Positions 22,049 to 33,634 of a stretch of DNA of 55,494 nt are shown here, in pieces. Each line of letters opens with the position of its first letter. The first letter of the stretch is position 1. The notes under the pieces are model-generated. The model worked only from the letters and a program-made list of their open reading frames with translations, made no database searches and was not told the origin of the DNA. The position numbers and the translations under genes were made by a program. This DNA is from Chara braunii (Eukaryota > Streptophyta > Charophyceae > Charales > Characeae), in contig BFEA01000037.1 in assembly GCA_003427395.1 (NCBI GenBank), forward strand, positions 4,707,477 to 4,762,970, read 5' to 3'.

Positions 22049-23775
22049 TTAAGATTCGGCGAAGAGGGGAGGTGGGACAAGGGTGAAGTAACCATAGACA
22101 AAAAGAAAAACAAAGAGCTTAAGATTTGACGAAGAGGGGGGATGGGGCAAGGGTGAAGTGACCAGAGATAAAAAGGAAAACAAAGAGCTTAAGATTCGGC
22201 GAACAAAAGGGGGATGGGGCAAGGGTACAGTGACCAAAGATAAAAAAGGAAAACAAAAAGCTTAGGATTCGGCAAAGAGGGGGGATGAAGCAAGGGTGAA
22301 GTGACCAGATATAAAAAGGAAAACAAAGAGCTTAGGATTCGGCGAAAAGGGGGGATGGAGCAAGGGTGGAGTGACCAGGGATAAAAAGGAAAACAATGAA
22401 CTTAAGATTTGGCGAAGAGGGGGAATGGAGAAAGGGTGAAGTGAACAGAGATAAAAAGGACAACAAAGAGGTTAATATTCGGTGAAGAGGGGGAATGAGG
22501 CAAGCGTGAAGAGACTAGAGATAAAAAGGAAAACAAAGAGTCTAAGATTCGACGAAGAGGTAGGATGGGGCAAGAGTGAAGTGACCAGAGATAAAAAGGA
22601 AAACAAAGAGCTCAGAATTCGGTAAAGAGAAGGGATGGGGCAAGGGTGAAGTGACCACAGACAAAAAGGACAACACAAGGTTAAAATTCGAGGAAAAGGG
22701 GGGATGTGACGAGGCCGCGAGGGTGAAGTGACCAGAGGCAAGAAGGACAACAGAAAGGTTAAGATTTGGCGAATAAGGCAGATGGGCAAGGATGAAATTA
22801 CCAGAGAAAAAAAGAACAACAAAGAACTTAAAATTCGGGGAAGAGGGGGGACGGGGCAGGAGTTAAGTAACCAGAGACAAAAAGAACAACAAAGAGGTTA
22901 ACATTCGACGAAGAGGGGGGATAGGGCAAAGGTGAAGGGACCAGAGATAAAAAGGAAAACAACGACCTTAAGATTCAGCGAAGAGGGGGGATGTGGCAAG
23001 GATAAAGTGACTAGAGATAAAAAGGACAACAAAGAGGTTAGGATTCGGTGAAGAGGCAGGATGCGACAAGGGTGAAGTGACCAAAGACAAAAAGAACAAC
23101 AAAGAGGTTGATATTCGGCGAAAAGGGGGGATGGGGCAACCACCGATAAAAAAGAAAACAAAGAGCATAAGATTCGGCGAAGAGGGAGGATGGGGCAAGG
23201 ATGAAGTGACCAGATATAAAAAGGACAACAAAGAGCTTAGGATTCGGTGAAGAGGGGGGATGGAGCAAGAGTGAAGTGACCAGTGACAAAAAAGACAACA
23301 AAGAAGTTAATATTCGGCGAAAAGGGGGGATGGGGCAAGGGTGGAGGGACCAGAAATAAAAAGGACAAGAAAGAGTTTATGATTCGACGAAGACGGGGGA
23401 TGGGGCAAGGGTGCAGTGACCAGAGATAAAGAGGAAAACAAAGAGCTTAAAATTTAGCGAAGAGGGCGGATGGGACAAAGGTGAAGTGACCACAGACAAA
23501 AAAGACAACAAATAGGTTAAGATTCGGCGAAGAAGGGGGATGGAGCGAGGGTGAAGTGATCACAGATAAAAAGGACAACAAAAAGTTTGAAATTCAGCGA
23601 AGAGGGGGGATGAGGCAAAGGTGAAGTGACCAGAGACAAAAAGGATAACAAAGAGGTTCAGATTCGGTGAAGAGGGGGGATGGGGCAAGGGTGAAGTGAC
23701 CAGAGACAAAAAGGACAACAAAGAGCTTAAGATTCGGGGAAGAGGTGGATGGGGCAAGGGTTGATGATAAAAAAA
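22049..23775 (+). repeat. 70-bp minisatellite, ~24 copies, GATTCGGCGAAGAGGGGGGA core
   Basis: About 24 near-tandem units of 70 bp: AAGATTCGGCGAAGAGGGGG, GATGGGGCAAGGGTGAAGTG, ACCAGAGACAAAAAGGACAA, CAAAGAGGTT. Units differ by scattered substitutions (CTTA/GGTT, ATAAA/ACAAA). Long minus-strand open frames here (repeats of LVTSPLPHPPSSPN) come from the absence of stops in the unit and are not genes. The core is the reverse complement of that in 15425-16345. Confidence 0.95.
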
Positions 23776-23836
23776 AAACTAAGTTGTTAGAGAAGTGAGG
23801 AGGTGCCTAAGGGTGTAGATGTATACCTACACTTCT

Positions 23837-25945
23837 TTATAATTCATTGAATATTATAACGGCGGTTAACCATCTCTCGTTCAGGTCCAGATCTTCCCAA
23901 GGCCGGCCTTGTGGCCAACCTGGGTGCCAACCTCTTGACCTTTGAGGTGACCTACCACCTCGTCGATGTGGGGACCGACTAGGATGTTGACGATTCGGTG
24001 GGTGACCTTGACACCTACCTCCCACTCGACGGTTCCCTTCACCGCCAACCCCCTGTGCGCCCGATCCTCGATCTCCCGTGGCCTGGCCCCTTTGGCCCTT
24101 ACCTCCACCTCTACTTTGCGGCCTCCCTCCAGCCGCGACCGCGACAACCGCATAGGACCTCCCCTGACCTACGCTATTGTCCTCCTCCTCAAGTCCCCAC
24201 TCAATCTGACTGTAGGGGACCTCATCAGTACCACCTTCATCTAAGGTAAGGATCAAATGATCCTTGACCCTAACTTGGCCAGAGATGGTACGACCCTTTC
24301 ATTTTTTGCCTTTATCCAAGTCCTTGTGCCAGATAGTGGAAATTGGCATGGACTTCGCCTCGAACAAGACCACTTCCCTACTCGGCGCGTCATATGTGAT
24401 ATTGGGCTATTGGGTCTTGTCAAAGAAGTGCCCTCGCAAGGGCTCTGGCATGACATGATAAAACAACTGGACCAACTGGGTCTCTGTGACCCCATGGTCC
24501 GAGACGGCTACCAAGTCGTCCATGACAGCTTTGAGTGCTCGCGCACTCCTCGACTGTCTCGAGTGGATGGTTTGGAGTTTGTCAGAGGCCCTGACGCCTC
24601 TCGTGACTTCAGCGAACCTCTCACGCAAGAGTTTGAGGAACGTGGAGAGAGGGGTAAGCCTAGAATAAGCAATCCTGTTATGCTCGCAATCGGCGGCGAG
24701 TGCGAGGGACCTGGCTAAGCTAGCTGCTTCGTCCTTCAACGCATGGAAGGCGACGAGGACTTGCTCCTCTGGGGCAATGTGCTGTAAATAAACGTAAGTA
24801 TTAACGCTAGGCTGCCAATTATCGAAGTTATCGTCCTTCTTCCCGCTGTAAGAATCAGAAAAGTTGAGGTTTACAAACTCTTTGCGGGGACGCGACTCGG
24901 CCTCTGCTGTGGCCACCACTTTGGCACCCTCAATGGCGCCGGCACAAAACTTCTTTGCACTTTCCTTTAACTTTTTTACTTCGGTCCCAACGTGGGTAAC
25001 CACGTCGCGCGCAAACTCTCTGAAACCAGATCGGATGGCATGCAGGGTCCCATCATGACCCTTGTTGCCTGATGCTCCTCAAGCTAGGCCTCGCTCAGAA
25101 CCTAGAGATACCCCAGAATCTTATCTAATTTCGCGGGACTCTTTGCTTGTGCCTACACCTCTTGTTTGCATGCGCGAACTCTCTCCCCCTCTCTTGCCAC
25201 CTAGTTGGCTTCCTCCCTCCTCTTCTTCTCCCTCATCATACGTAACTTTCATTCCAACTTTTTCTTGTCTTCTATTGTCTGACGTTCCAGGGGCTCTTTT
25301 ATCGCTTCCAACTACCTGACAAATGTCTCTCTCTCCTCCTGCGGCACGTATAGTTGTGCCTCCTCATCCTCCCCCAACGATAAATTCGCTACCCATTCAG
25401 TTATCTTCATCTTCATCCACTCGTCTTCTCCCTTCGTGCCACTCCCCTCTCCTCTTTCTCCCCTATGCCTTCTTTCAAGGGGCTCTTGGCACGTATAATT
25501 GTGCCTCCTCATCCTCCCCCAACGATAAATTAGTTCCCCATTCAGTTATCTTCTTCTCCATCCACTCATCTTCTCCCTTCGTGCCACTCGTCTCTCCTCT
25601 TTCTCCCCCATGCCTTCTTTCAAGGGGGTCTTCTTCTTTTTCTTCCTCCTCCTCTGCTGCTGCTTCTTCTTCGGCAGCCTTTCTCTTCTCTTCCTCCTCC
25701 CGCTGTATCATGAACATCTTCTCTTTCTGAAATTTCATCATCTCTTCTTCTAACTACTTCTTTTTCGCCGCCTGCTCCTCTGCGATTGATTTTAGCTTCC
25801 CCTGCTTGAGGAGCTCTTTCTGCTCTTTTGTTTTTCTCAGGAGGACGACAATCCGGGCTTGCTCGGCCTCGGATTGGGGGGCAGTACTCTTCCCACTACG
25901 GGTGTCAACCATGATGACAAGTGCACAACCAGACAATGGTTCCAC
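23837..25945 (-). pseudogene. gag: E5: Ty3/gypsy Gag polyprotein remnant
   Basis: Read right to left, Gag starts MVDTRSGKSTAPQSEAEQAR at 25945, a start I associate with Chara gypsy Gag. A single TAG at 25754-25756 interrupts KKK/LEEEMM. A Glu-rich coiled coil and a PLERRHGGERGETSGTKGED block follow, the latter duplicated (see 25343-25632). The capsid-like core is open at 25003-24407, with LNFSDSYSGKKDDNFDNW, APEEQVLVAFHALKDEAASLA and FLKLLRERFAEVTRG, consistent with a Retrotrans_gag fold. The C-terminal Gly/Arg-rich region continues in another frame at 24256-23837 (QIEWGLEEEDNSVGQGRSYA). No intact zinc knuckle and no pol follow; the body ends against the 22-23.8 kb minisatellite. At least three frame changes. 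Confidence 0.85.
25343..25632 (-). repeat. 145-bp tandem duplication inside E5 gag
   Basis: The segment starting GGCACGTATAGTTGTGCCTC at 25343 recurs at 25488 (GGCACGTATAATTGTGCCTC) and both run to TTCTTTCAAGGGG. The 145-bp offset is not a multiple of three, so the second copy of the encoded GEDEWM..KITEW..NLSLGEDE block lies in a different frame and the duplication itself disrupts Gag. Confidence 0.9.
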
Positions 25946-26900
25946 TCCTCACCACTTAGACTCTACTCCCCCTGACCGACAAACCTACTGACTCAATAAT
26001 CTAAGGACTTACAAAATCCGGACAGATCTTGTCAACTAGGGTCTCTAGCCTAGACTTACTCTAAGGCTATCACTACAAGACATGTTGCTGATCAGGAGGC
26101 ATTTAAGGAGATCCCCCGTAACTCCTCAGGAATTATTTAACATTGCAGATAGGACAACGCGATCAGCAAGTCTTCTCAAGACTTAGACGGCCTGTTGTGC
26201 AGCTCACAACTTGGATTTTGGGCCTACCGTGCCACACCGAGCAGCCCGCTGGTCAGTACCGATCCTTCGAAGGGTTCGTGTCCTCCGGGACAGTCGAGTC
26301 GTCAAACATAGTCTTTAGCCCTACTCAGCCCGTGTAGGTTTGGTCAACAAGGCTCTATCCTTCATCCATAGAGTTTCTATCATCTGGACAGAAGAGACTC
26401 AATGCAAAAAAAAAGTCAGACAAACTTGACTCAGCAAGTACCACAGGGTGTGTGCATACCCATAGGGCGAGGGGATAGGCTGAAGGCTTGGCGAGATTAT
26501 ACCACCTCCAGCTTGGTCAAAATTGTGGTCAACGGCCTTGGTTAACGCCTTGGTCAACGCTGGGCCTACGCTGTAGTCAACCCTGTCAACCATAGGTCAA
26601 CTCTCGATCAACTCCTCCGGTCAACTTCGGCTATGGCGGCCGGCTTCACCTTCGTCGCCACCCTTCTCCTTCCTTTTTCCTATCTCCCCTCATTCTTCTT
26701 TTACACCCCATCTGTCTTCTCTTTGTTTGTTTGTTTTTTTTTCGTCTTTCCCTTCACCTCCTCGGCTATGGCTTCTTTCACCTTCCTCGGTCTCCTCCTC
26801 CGTCCTCTCTTTCGCTCTCTTCGTTACTCCGTGGTCGAGCTCCGCGGCGTGCGACTGCACGGCACACTTCAAAGGTACGTGACAACCAAACTTGTATCGC

Positions 26901-26951
<51 letters not shown>

Positions 26952-27147
26952 GTATCGCTCAACCTTTCTCCCTCCCTCTCTCTCTCTCTCTGTCTTCTTC
27001 TTCGTCGTGGTCTTCTCTGCAGGTGTGCGATGCGGCTTCTTCAACCTCCAGGTCCGCTATGGCGGACGTCTTCTTTGATAGTTACTCTGGCTATGGCGCG
27101 TAACTCTTCCCTGTAATACCCGATGGCGCGTGGAATAGCGGGTACCA
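25946..27147 (-). other. E5 leader region with (CT)n microsatellite
   Basis: About 1.2 kb lies between the Gag start and the primer-binding site, consistent with an untranslated leader. It includes a (CT)n tract at 26903-26949 and a shorter one at 26975-26992, each after TTGTATCGCTCA. Plus-strand frames at 26633-27103 are by-products of this pyrimidine-rich sequence. Confidence 0.5.
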
Positions 27148-27159
27148 GCTCTGATACCA
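27148..27159 (-). promoter_or_regulatory. Primer-binding site, initiator tRNA-Met type
   Basis: The minus strand reads TGGTATCAGAGC followed by TGGTACC. The 12 bases equal the usual plant initiator tRNA-Met complement used by LTR retroelements. On the minus strand it follows TGATTGCA plus one base, as expected directly after an LTR ending in CA. It orients E5 and places its 5' LTR from 27161 rightward. Confidence 0.75.
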
Positions 27160-27160
27160 A

Positions 27161-28118
27161 TGCAATCAGACTCGCTCTCATCCACACTCGCATGCATGCA
27201 AACAGGTGCGTAGCAAACTGGCAACAAGCGCCCACTCAAAACTCAGATATGGCAGCCAAGAACACAGTTCAGGTACAAGTTCACTTCAATGGCTATGGCA
27301 ACTCACCGCCCACACAACTCTCTGTTCGCACACACAGGATCACCCTGAATATCCCACACGCGATACTCTGTACACACACACACACTCACATTGCACACTA
27401 TCTACAATTATGGCGGCTATGGCCGCAACTACCCTATCGCTATTCCTTCTCTCTCGCCCACTTCGTCTTCGAGCTTACTGCAGACCTCCTCGCACAAGTC
27501 GCTTGTATCAGCGCTACCTCTTGATTTATACCGCTGCAACTCGTTGGTCTGGCCCTTTCCCATGCCCGTAGTGCATACGGTCCCGTGCGGTACTTGCTTG
27601 ACTGAACCAAGACTGACTGGGGCTGAGACTGTTGACTCAGCACTCGTAGAGTCCACCACTTGCCCACTTGCCTCACCACTTGCCCACTTGCCTCAGCCTA
27701 AACATGGGCAACTTCAAAAGACCACTACTGGGACCTTCCGGAAGGGCGTAGACTTGGCCTTTTGATATTGTAGCAGCTACGACCTTGACCTTTCTGGACT
27801 GTGGCAGCTACGACCTTGACCCTTCGAAAAAATTACAGCTACGACTTCTAGACCTGACTTAGACTCCTGCTCGACAGGTCTACAGATCGAACCCCTTCTA
27901 CCTATGGACCCTACGACAGTCTACGAACTGTTACAAATACAAAGGTCACGGGTTCAACTCTAGGGGTCGACACAGATACTATACACAGGTAAGGTGGGGA
28001 TTAGGGATCGAGCCCTAGATCTGCATCGGCTATTACGAACTAGTGAATACCATTTCACAAAGCTGGACCGAGTATTTATTTTATTTTATCTTATTTTATT
28101 TTATTTTATTTTATTTTA
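27161..28118 (-). repeat. Candidate 5' LTR of E5, right end uncertain
   Basis: Begins TGCAATCAGA at 27161, next to the primer-binding site. No second LTR is found, so length and right border are unknown. Internal features: a 20-bp tandem pair CACCACTTGCCCACTTGCCT at 27654 and 27674; three copies of CAGCTACGACCTTGACC-like sequence at about 27771, 27806 and 27836; and a (TTTTA)n tract at 28076-28118. Confidence 0.4.
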
Positions 28119-28299
28119 ATCGGTTGGATACAATGCTGCACTAGGTCCCCGCGAGAACTCTAGTACAGATCGCAGGTCACGCATAGCTCATGAGTAGAGA
28201 TGACACAAAGGTTGAAGAACTAGACCACGGAGACAGGAGACTTAACTGTAGACGTGCACTTTCTTGGTGTCAATGTCATGAGAGGAAAGGAGACTACGG

Positions 28300-30320
28300 A
28301 GAGAAGCTAGGGAGAGGGCCACATTGCAGTGGGCCACATTGCAGAGGGTTGGGCAGCAGCAGCTAACGCTGAGAGTGCACTAGCAGCAACTACAGCAGCA
28401 GAAACTAAAGTCGCAACAGAGGCAGCCGTCTCTGCTATGTCACATGCCTCCTCTCAAGCCACTTCGTCAGGTACCAGTTCGGGTACATCAGGGTCTTCCA
28501 ATAGTTAGTCTGCTGGCTTGGAAGTCAGCCAGCAACAACCCATGTCAGATGAGGATTAGGAGATTGCATAAGCAAATGCACTCAACACAGAGTTACAACA
28601 CCAGTTGCAGGAAGTAGAGGAGAGAAGGGAGAGAGCTAGAATCAAAAAAGTTAGACAAAGGGACAAGACTGCAAGAGCTAGGCAGACTAGAGGCTATAGA
28701 CGAGTCAACATTAGACCCTGTTGCTAAAACAATTCAGAACTCTCTGTTGAGTGTTGCCGAAGCACAGGCTGTGCATGAGGAGTTGTTGGTCGAGCTAGTA
28801 GCTGGCCAGAATAGGATTCTAGTTGCAATTAGGCGCCTCGCCCGATGGTGAGGCAACCGCAAGTTGTTGTAGTTCCCCCTACGATTGCAGGTCCAATAAT
28901 GGTCGTGCCACCGGTGGGACCATCCTTTTCCCCTATGTTTGACATACCTCTAGCAGTAGGTAGGAGTGGGCAGATTCCAGTTGCTTCTCCACTTCCACAC
29001 TCAGCGGCTGCCACTACAGGGAAGCCGCATGTACAACGTCATGTGCAACAGTTACCGCCTCAACGGCCTTGGTCCACAGGTTCTCCTACCAATGCAGTAG
29101 CCACCGGGTGCTAGATAACCCATGTAGTGCACACCCAAGATACCCTTGCTTAGTCCTAAACCCTTCTCTGGCGACAAGACGAAGGAAGAGGACCTACATA
29201 CCTGGGTGAGGATTGTGCCTATGTATGTGAGGCACAAACTCACAAGGACCGAGGAAGAGGTTAATGTCGCTGCATCCTTCCTAGAAGGATCTGCAGCCAG
29301 ATGGCTGAATGGAGTAGTACAACAGCAAGGCTACAGTCAAAACTTGGATGGTTGGGCGCATACCCAAATATTGGAGAAGATTGTACAGATGATCGACAAC
29401 AGGTGGCATGACCCTCAAGGGGTTCAGAAGGTTACCAACTCGTTAGCCAGTCTGGAATCGAAAAAATACCGAACAGTTCACAAGGTGACAAACGTCGTAG
29501 AATGACTGATTGTTGTTCTTGGCGTGCAGTACGAACCGTAGTTCCTCCTCACAACTTATTTGCGATGTCTGCCCACAAATGTCAAAAATAAGTTGTTTGA
29601 TGAGGCCTCCATGGAAATGCATAACTAAGCCTCGTTTAGCAAGAAAGCCCTAGACATAGAGGCTAGGCTTGGGAGTGCCCAACAGGGACTAGCAGATGGG
29701 AGGAAAACGAAGCTTCCTGAAATAAGAGGAAGAAAGACAATCTCATGTTCGGTGATCACGATGGTCGAGCGACTGAGATTAATGACTTCTCTGACCTTGG
29801 GGAAGAGACGAAGATAAATGGGAGTAGGGGAACTTCATATGGTGGACTAGCCGCGCCCATTAGGAAAAAGGTTAAGCGGGTCGGGAAATAGAGGGTAGGC
29901 TGGCCCAAAGGTCAAATGACCAAGGATGACCAAAATGAGTGAAGCTTGGTCTGGAGTACGAGTTTCGCGAGACCGTGTTACGTGAGGTGCTTCTCTCAAT
30001 TGTGGCACACAACGGCCAAGTGCAACAGTAAGCGGGTCATTAGGAAGATTGTGTCCTCAATAGTGGCAATTAGGTCTTCCAACTTTGGTGGTGCTAATGC
30101 GAGCAGTTTCCAAGGAAACACATCAGGTCAAGAGTGTTAGTCGCTCTTACTCGTGTTGAATTGATTACCTTCCCTTCTCCACCCCAAACAATGGCCAAGG
30201 CTCCTAACCCCTTGATCGTCCCGCAGACAGATCCAAATTCATCGATGCTCTATTCAATTGATGTGTCCTTAAAGGCTTAAGGGAGTTAGAAACTGAGTGG
30301 TTAGAAAAAAAACATAGAGA
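28300..30320 (+). pseudogene. gag: E3: gypsy Gag remnant
   Basis: The N-terminal coiled-coil part lies at about 28370-28860, with AIDESTLDPVAKTIQNSLLS and EELLVELVAGQNRILVAIRR, after TAG/TAA stops and a frame change near 28690. The capsid part is open at about 29146-29505: PKPFSGDKTKEEDLHTWVRI, ASFLEGSAARWLNGVVQQQG, DNRWHDPQGVQKV, a typical retrotransposon Gag capsid. From 29505 to 30320 coding traces continue through several stops; a Cys/His knuckle is not clear. Same strand and element as the protease and RT fragments that follow. Confidence 0.8.
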
Positions 30321-30330
30321 CTCCTAGGAG

Positions 30331-30744
30331 ATGTTAAATAAAGATTCAAAGGATGAACATTTCGCGGTAGAAATGTATGTAGGTGTCAAAAAAGTTGGTG
30401 CCTTCGCAGACATAGGTTCTACACAAAACTTCATCGGTTGCGCTTATGTGGAGAAGTTGCGCTTACAGGACCAAGCACAGAAGCTTAGCACATTTGTAAC
30501 ATCTACCTTAGCCAACAAGCACTTGATGATAGTCACATACTATGTCAAGAAGGTAGTCTGCACCTTCTCCTATGTAGGGAGGAAAATGAGACAAAAGATC
30601 TCATTCCTAGTTAGCGACGGACTGCCATTCAACATATTCCTATCGTTGTACTACCTCAAGGTTGCTAAGCCTCAATTCAATGGGATAAAAGGTTATGATC
30701 CACAAGTTGTCAAATGGAAGGACCGTCAGGTTGCAAAAGTTTAA
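30331..30744 (+). pseudogene. E3: retropepsin-like aspartic protease fragment
   Basis: A 137-codon open frame between Gag and RT. The segment VGAFADIGSTQNFIGCAYVE resembles the flap-proximal part of retropepsins, where the active site is usually D-(S/T)-G; here it reads DIG. The later LVSDGLPFNIFLSLYYL corresponds to the ILG-containing C-terminal part but lacks a clear ILG. It is probably the decayed protease of E3, and the frame is lost at 30745 before the RT. Confidence 0.6.
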
Positions 30745-30746
30745 GG

Positions 30747-31173
30747 TTAGCACACTAGTTGAGAACTATAGTCGCATGTGCTTGTCGTCTTTCTATAACT
30801 ATTGCAAGCAGAATCGCGAGGAAGGCATGTACCTAGTCTTTGTCTCTGAGAAAGGGGAGGTCGTAAAATCACCCCCAAAGATAGAAGCAGACGTTGTGCA
30901 ATATTCAGCCCTCTTTGAGGAGTCTGGGTGTAGTAGAAAGGAAGATTTTCCACGCGATAAATGTCATCCCAATTATCAAAGTGCCTAAAGGTCGAATCTA
31001 TATGACGTCTCTTGCGCAGATACATAACCTCCGCCGCCAGCTCAAGGAGCTCACAGAGCAAGGTTGGAACCGACCAAGTACATCCCCATACGGAGCGGCA
31101 ATTTTATTTGTACCAAACAAAGGAGGGACCTCAAGGATGTGCATTAACTATTGGGGCCCCAATTCCCTCACTG
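30747..31173 (+). pseudogene. pol: E3: N-terminal reverse transcriptase, cut at 31173
   Basis: Contains YLVFVSEKGEVVKSPPK and then the RT fingers: PKGRIYMTSLAQIHNLRRQL, LKELTEQGW, STSPYGAAILFVPNKGGTSR and MCINYWGPNSLTV. The family continues into motif A (FxKIDL), but here sequence identity stops abruptly at 31173, where the TGACGGACC end of E1 begins. The corresponding region of E4 on the opposite strand (45735-46130) is closely similar, so E3 and E4 are copies of one family. Confidence 0.85.
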
Positions 31174-32450
31174 TGACGGACCCGCCGGGATGGTGGTCCG
31201 TCAGGACGAAGGCGAGAGGTTGAGGACGGAGGAGATGGAGATGGAGTTGACAGGAAAATCACACCTCTGAAGTAAATTAAACACGCATATACTCCAAAAT
31301 GTGCAGAATGAAGAATGACCTGAAAACAAACTGCAGTTTAGGTATACCCCCATCGGGCAGATTGAACTGGCCTGATACCAACAGTGGTACTGGGCAGGAC
31401 TGGATTGGACTGAAATGACATACAGCCTTTGGGGTCAGGCCACGATCTGGTCCCATAGGCTGAATAGGCAAATAGCCTAGTAAGCCTTGGCTGTAGGCCA
31501 GGGCAGATAGAGGCCCTCTGCACAATCCTCAAACCTATAGTGGATCGCAAGAGCCATAAACACACTTTCCACAAAAACATCAAAACTCTGCAACAAACAA
31601 AACTGAGAAATATAGGATGTGGAGCAAGCTTCATGCATAGTCAATGCGATGCAGCCTGAGCTACATAATGTCAAATGAAAAACAAATGTCTGGTATACAC
31701 ATCCTAACTAACATCAGAAAATAACATGTAGCAAGATACAATCCTAAAATCCTAGAGGCAATTGCCTCAATGCTGAAAGGAAAAAATAATAATATGTCAT
31801 AAGGTAATGTAGTGTCGTTGAGCCACTAAGAGTGAGACGGTATCAAAGAGGATGAATGCAGCCTAAGAATCGAAACTCGTAAGGGCAGTCAGCCACGAAG
31901 GTGGGATAGGTCATCAATAGTGAAGCAAAACCAATGACCCTAACAAATAAATCATCAAGGCGGGTAATGCTCAACGAAAGGGTAACATCATGCAGGGTCG
32001 ACCATGAAAGGGGAACCTGGAATAGGGTGGTCATATGCCTAACTGAAGGCATGCAATGTCCGACACTAAGATGACAAGGAATGCACTAGGTGAGGAAAAC
32101 ATGCACACACATCACCAACTAGGGGAGGGAGTTAGATCTGGGAGCAGGGAATTCAAAACAACGCTACGCTCTCAATGCCTATGCGATACAAAGGGAGAGC
32201 CCAACTCAACGAGACTCAGCTAGATGAGAATCATCGTGCAACACATGCAAGGGAATGTACAGGAGAGGGTGGTGACGTAAAGTAGTCACGTCCAAAGTAA
32301 TTGGAGTCCGATAAGGAAGTTGAAGTCATCGAAGTGGTCGATAACGTGGCTGAAGTAGGAGTCGCGCTGATGTCGAAGCAGAGCCGTAATACGCTGACAT
32401 CATGAAAAAGTTAATGATAGAGTACCTGAAGGTGTGAGTCAGTAGGGAGA
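31174..32450 (-). repeat. E1 terminal untranslated region / LTR candidate
   Basis: Colinear with 46667-48070 of E2: both start TG(A/G)CGGACCC, contain GGAGATGGAGATGGAG, TATACCCC, GGACTGGACT-type 5-bp repeats and GGATGTGGAGCAAGC/GGATGCGGAGGAAGC, and run into the same chromodomain end. The first 30 bases form a hairpin, TGACGGACC paired with GGTCCGTCA around 12 bases. Five bases CACTG precede the end. Confidence 0.65.
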
Positions 32451-32479
32451 AGGTAGGTGATCAGAGTGTCGATCCTCGA

Positions 32480-33076
32480 AACGCCGATGGCGTCGACGAG
32501 TGCGTTGTGGACGCGCGACGCTGTCCGTCTGCTGTTGAAGAACGACCTAAGAAGGAGCGAGCTCGTCCTCTACAATCTCCTCAGTCGAGTAGGAGCAGAT
32601 GTCCCAGCACGACGAACACGATCATATGCACAGACCAACATCCGGACGTGCTCCAAATGCTCCCAAGTAGCCTCCTCATTATGATAGTCCTTCCAACGCA
32701 CAAGATACTTGATGCATGGAGGGGTATCGACAATAACTCGACGAGATACGATGTCGAAAAAGACAAACTCCTCGTGACCGTCCACCATGATTGTTGGAAG
32801 GCGCTCATAAGGACGCCCGACGAAGCATTCGAACGTTCTGCAAAAAGGGCGTTCTACAAAGACGTGGTAAACATCGTGTACGGGAGTATGTCAAAGGTAA
32901 TCAGGTAGCTTCACAGAGAAGTTGACTGGACTAGTGGCAGTATCAGAACCGACGGCCTGAAAAATGCGCCATGGACCGAAGAAGCGATGTCTGCGCTTGC
33001 GAAGCGTATCCGCTTCGAGCTGCAAGTGGCCTGCGTCGACGAGCACATCGTCACCGACTTTGAAAGAATCATTCAT
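32480..33076 (-). pseudogene. E1: integrase C-terminus and chromodomain
   Basis: 33076-32891 encodes SFKVGDDVLVDAGHLQLEAD and RHRFFGPWRIFQAVGS, the SH3-like integrase C-terminal domain. 32788-32570 encodes MVDGHEEFVF..IVSRRVI and the chromodomain signature YLVRWKDYHNEEATWEHLEH. Chromodomains of this class direct integration to modified histone tails. The frame is broken between the parts (about 32800-32890). Closely parallels 48077-48916 of E2. Confidence 0.85.
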
Positions 33077-33079
33077 TCA

Positions 33080-33628
33080 TTATCGGTTCGCTCGTGCGAC
33101 CTTGCGAATCTGGGAGTCGGCTAGACTGTTGTTTGCGCTCTTCATAATCCTCGTCATGGGGGCAATTCAGTCGTCCAGCGCAAAATAACGAGTGTGTGGC
33201 CGCAACTGCGATGGTCATCAAAAGTCCACGTGTACACGAGGGTGTAGCCAAGGTCGCAATAGAATGGCAACATCCCCGTGGTTGGCGAACCGTCGTGGTT
33301 GTAAATAATCTCTGCGTGGGCCAAGTGTAAGTCTTACAGTTAGTCATCCCTAACAAACTTTCGAATTCCAAGAGTTTTATTGGTGACCTCATTCTGACCT
33401 TCCGTTTCAGGGTGGTAAGACCATGAAAAGCAGAGTTGGGATCTGCACACCTCGTGTAGTTGTCGCCAGAATATGCTAGTAAAGCAAAGATTACGATCGG
33501 AGATGATGCTCTGCGGTAAGACGTGATCTCTCACGACTCAGTCGAAAATGATGTCGACGACCTCACGAGTGCTAATGCGATAGCGGCACGGAACAAAACG
33601 TGCACACTTCGTGAAGCGATCAACGAAG
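33080..33628 (-). pseudogene. E1: integrase catalytic core fragment
   Basis: Right to left: VDRFTKCARFVPCRYRIS, then LPQSIISDRNLCFTSIFW with the second catalytic Asp intact, then SYHPETEGQNEVTNKTLGI with the catalytic Glu. The N-terminal HHCC zinc module and the first catalytic Asp (DFIGP) are missing because the upstream border at about 33628 is a deletion junction directly onto the RT thumb. Frame breaks after KFVRDD. Confidence 0.85.
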
Positions 33629-33634
33629 AACCGG

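Noticed and set aside
22049-23775. Several overlapping minus-strand open frames of 65-139 codons with SFLSLVTSPLPHPPSSPN repeats
   Set aside because: They arise because the 70-bp minisatellite unit has no stop in several phases; no start context, domain or codon pattern.
26633-27103. 156-codon plus-strand frame with a hydrophobic start, resembling a signal peptide
   Set aside because: Lies in the pyrimidine-rich leader of E5 and includes the (CT)n tract; composition explains the hydrophobic text.
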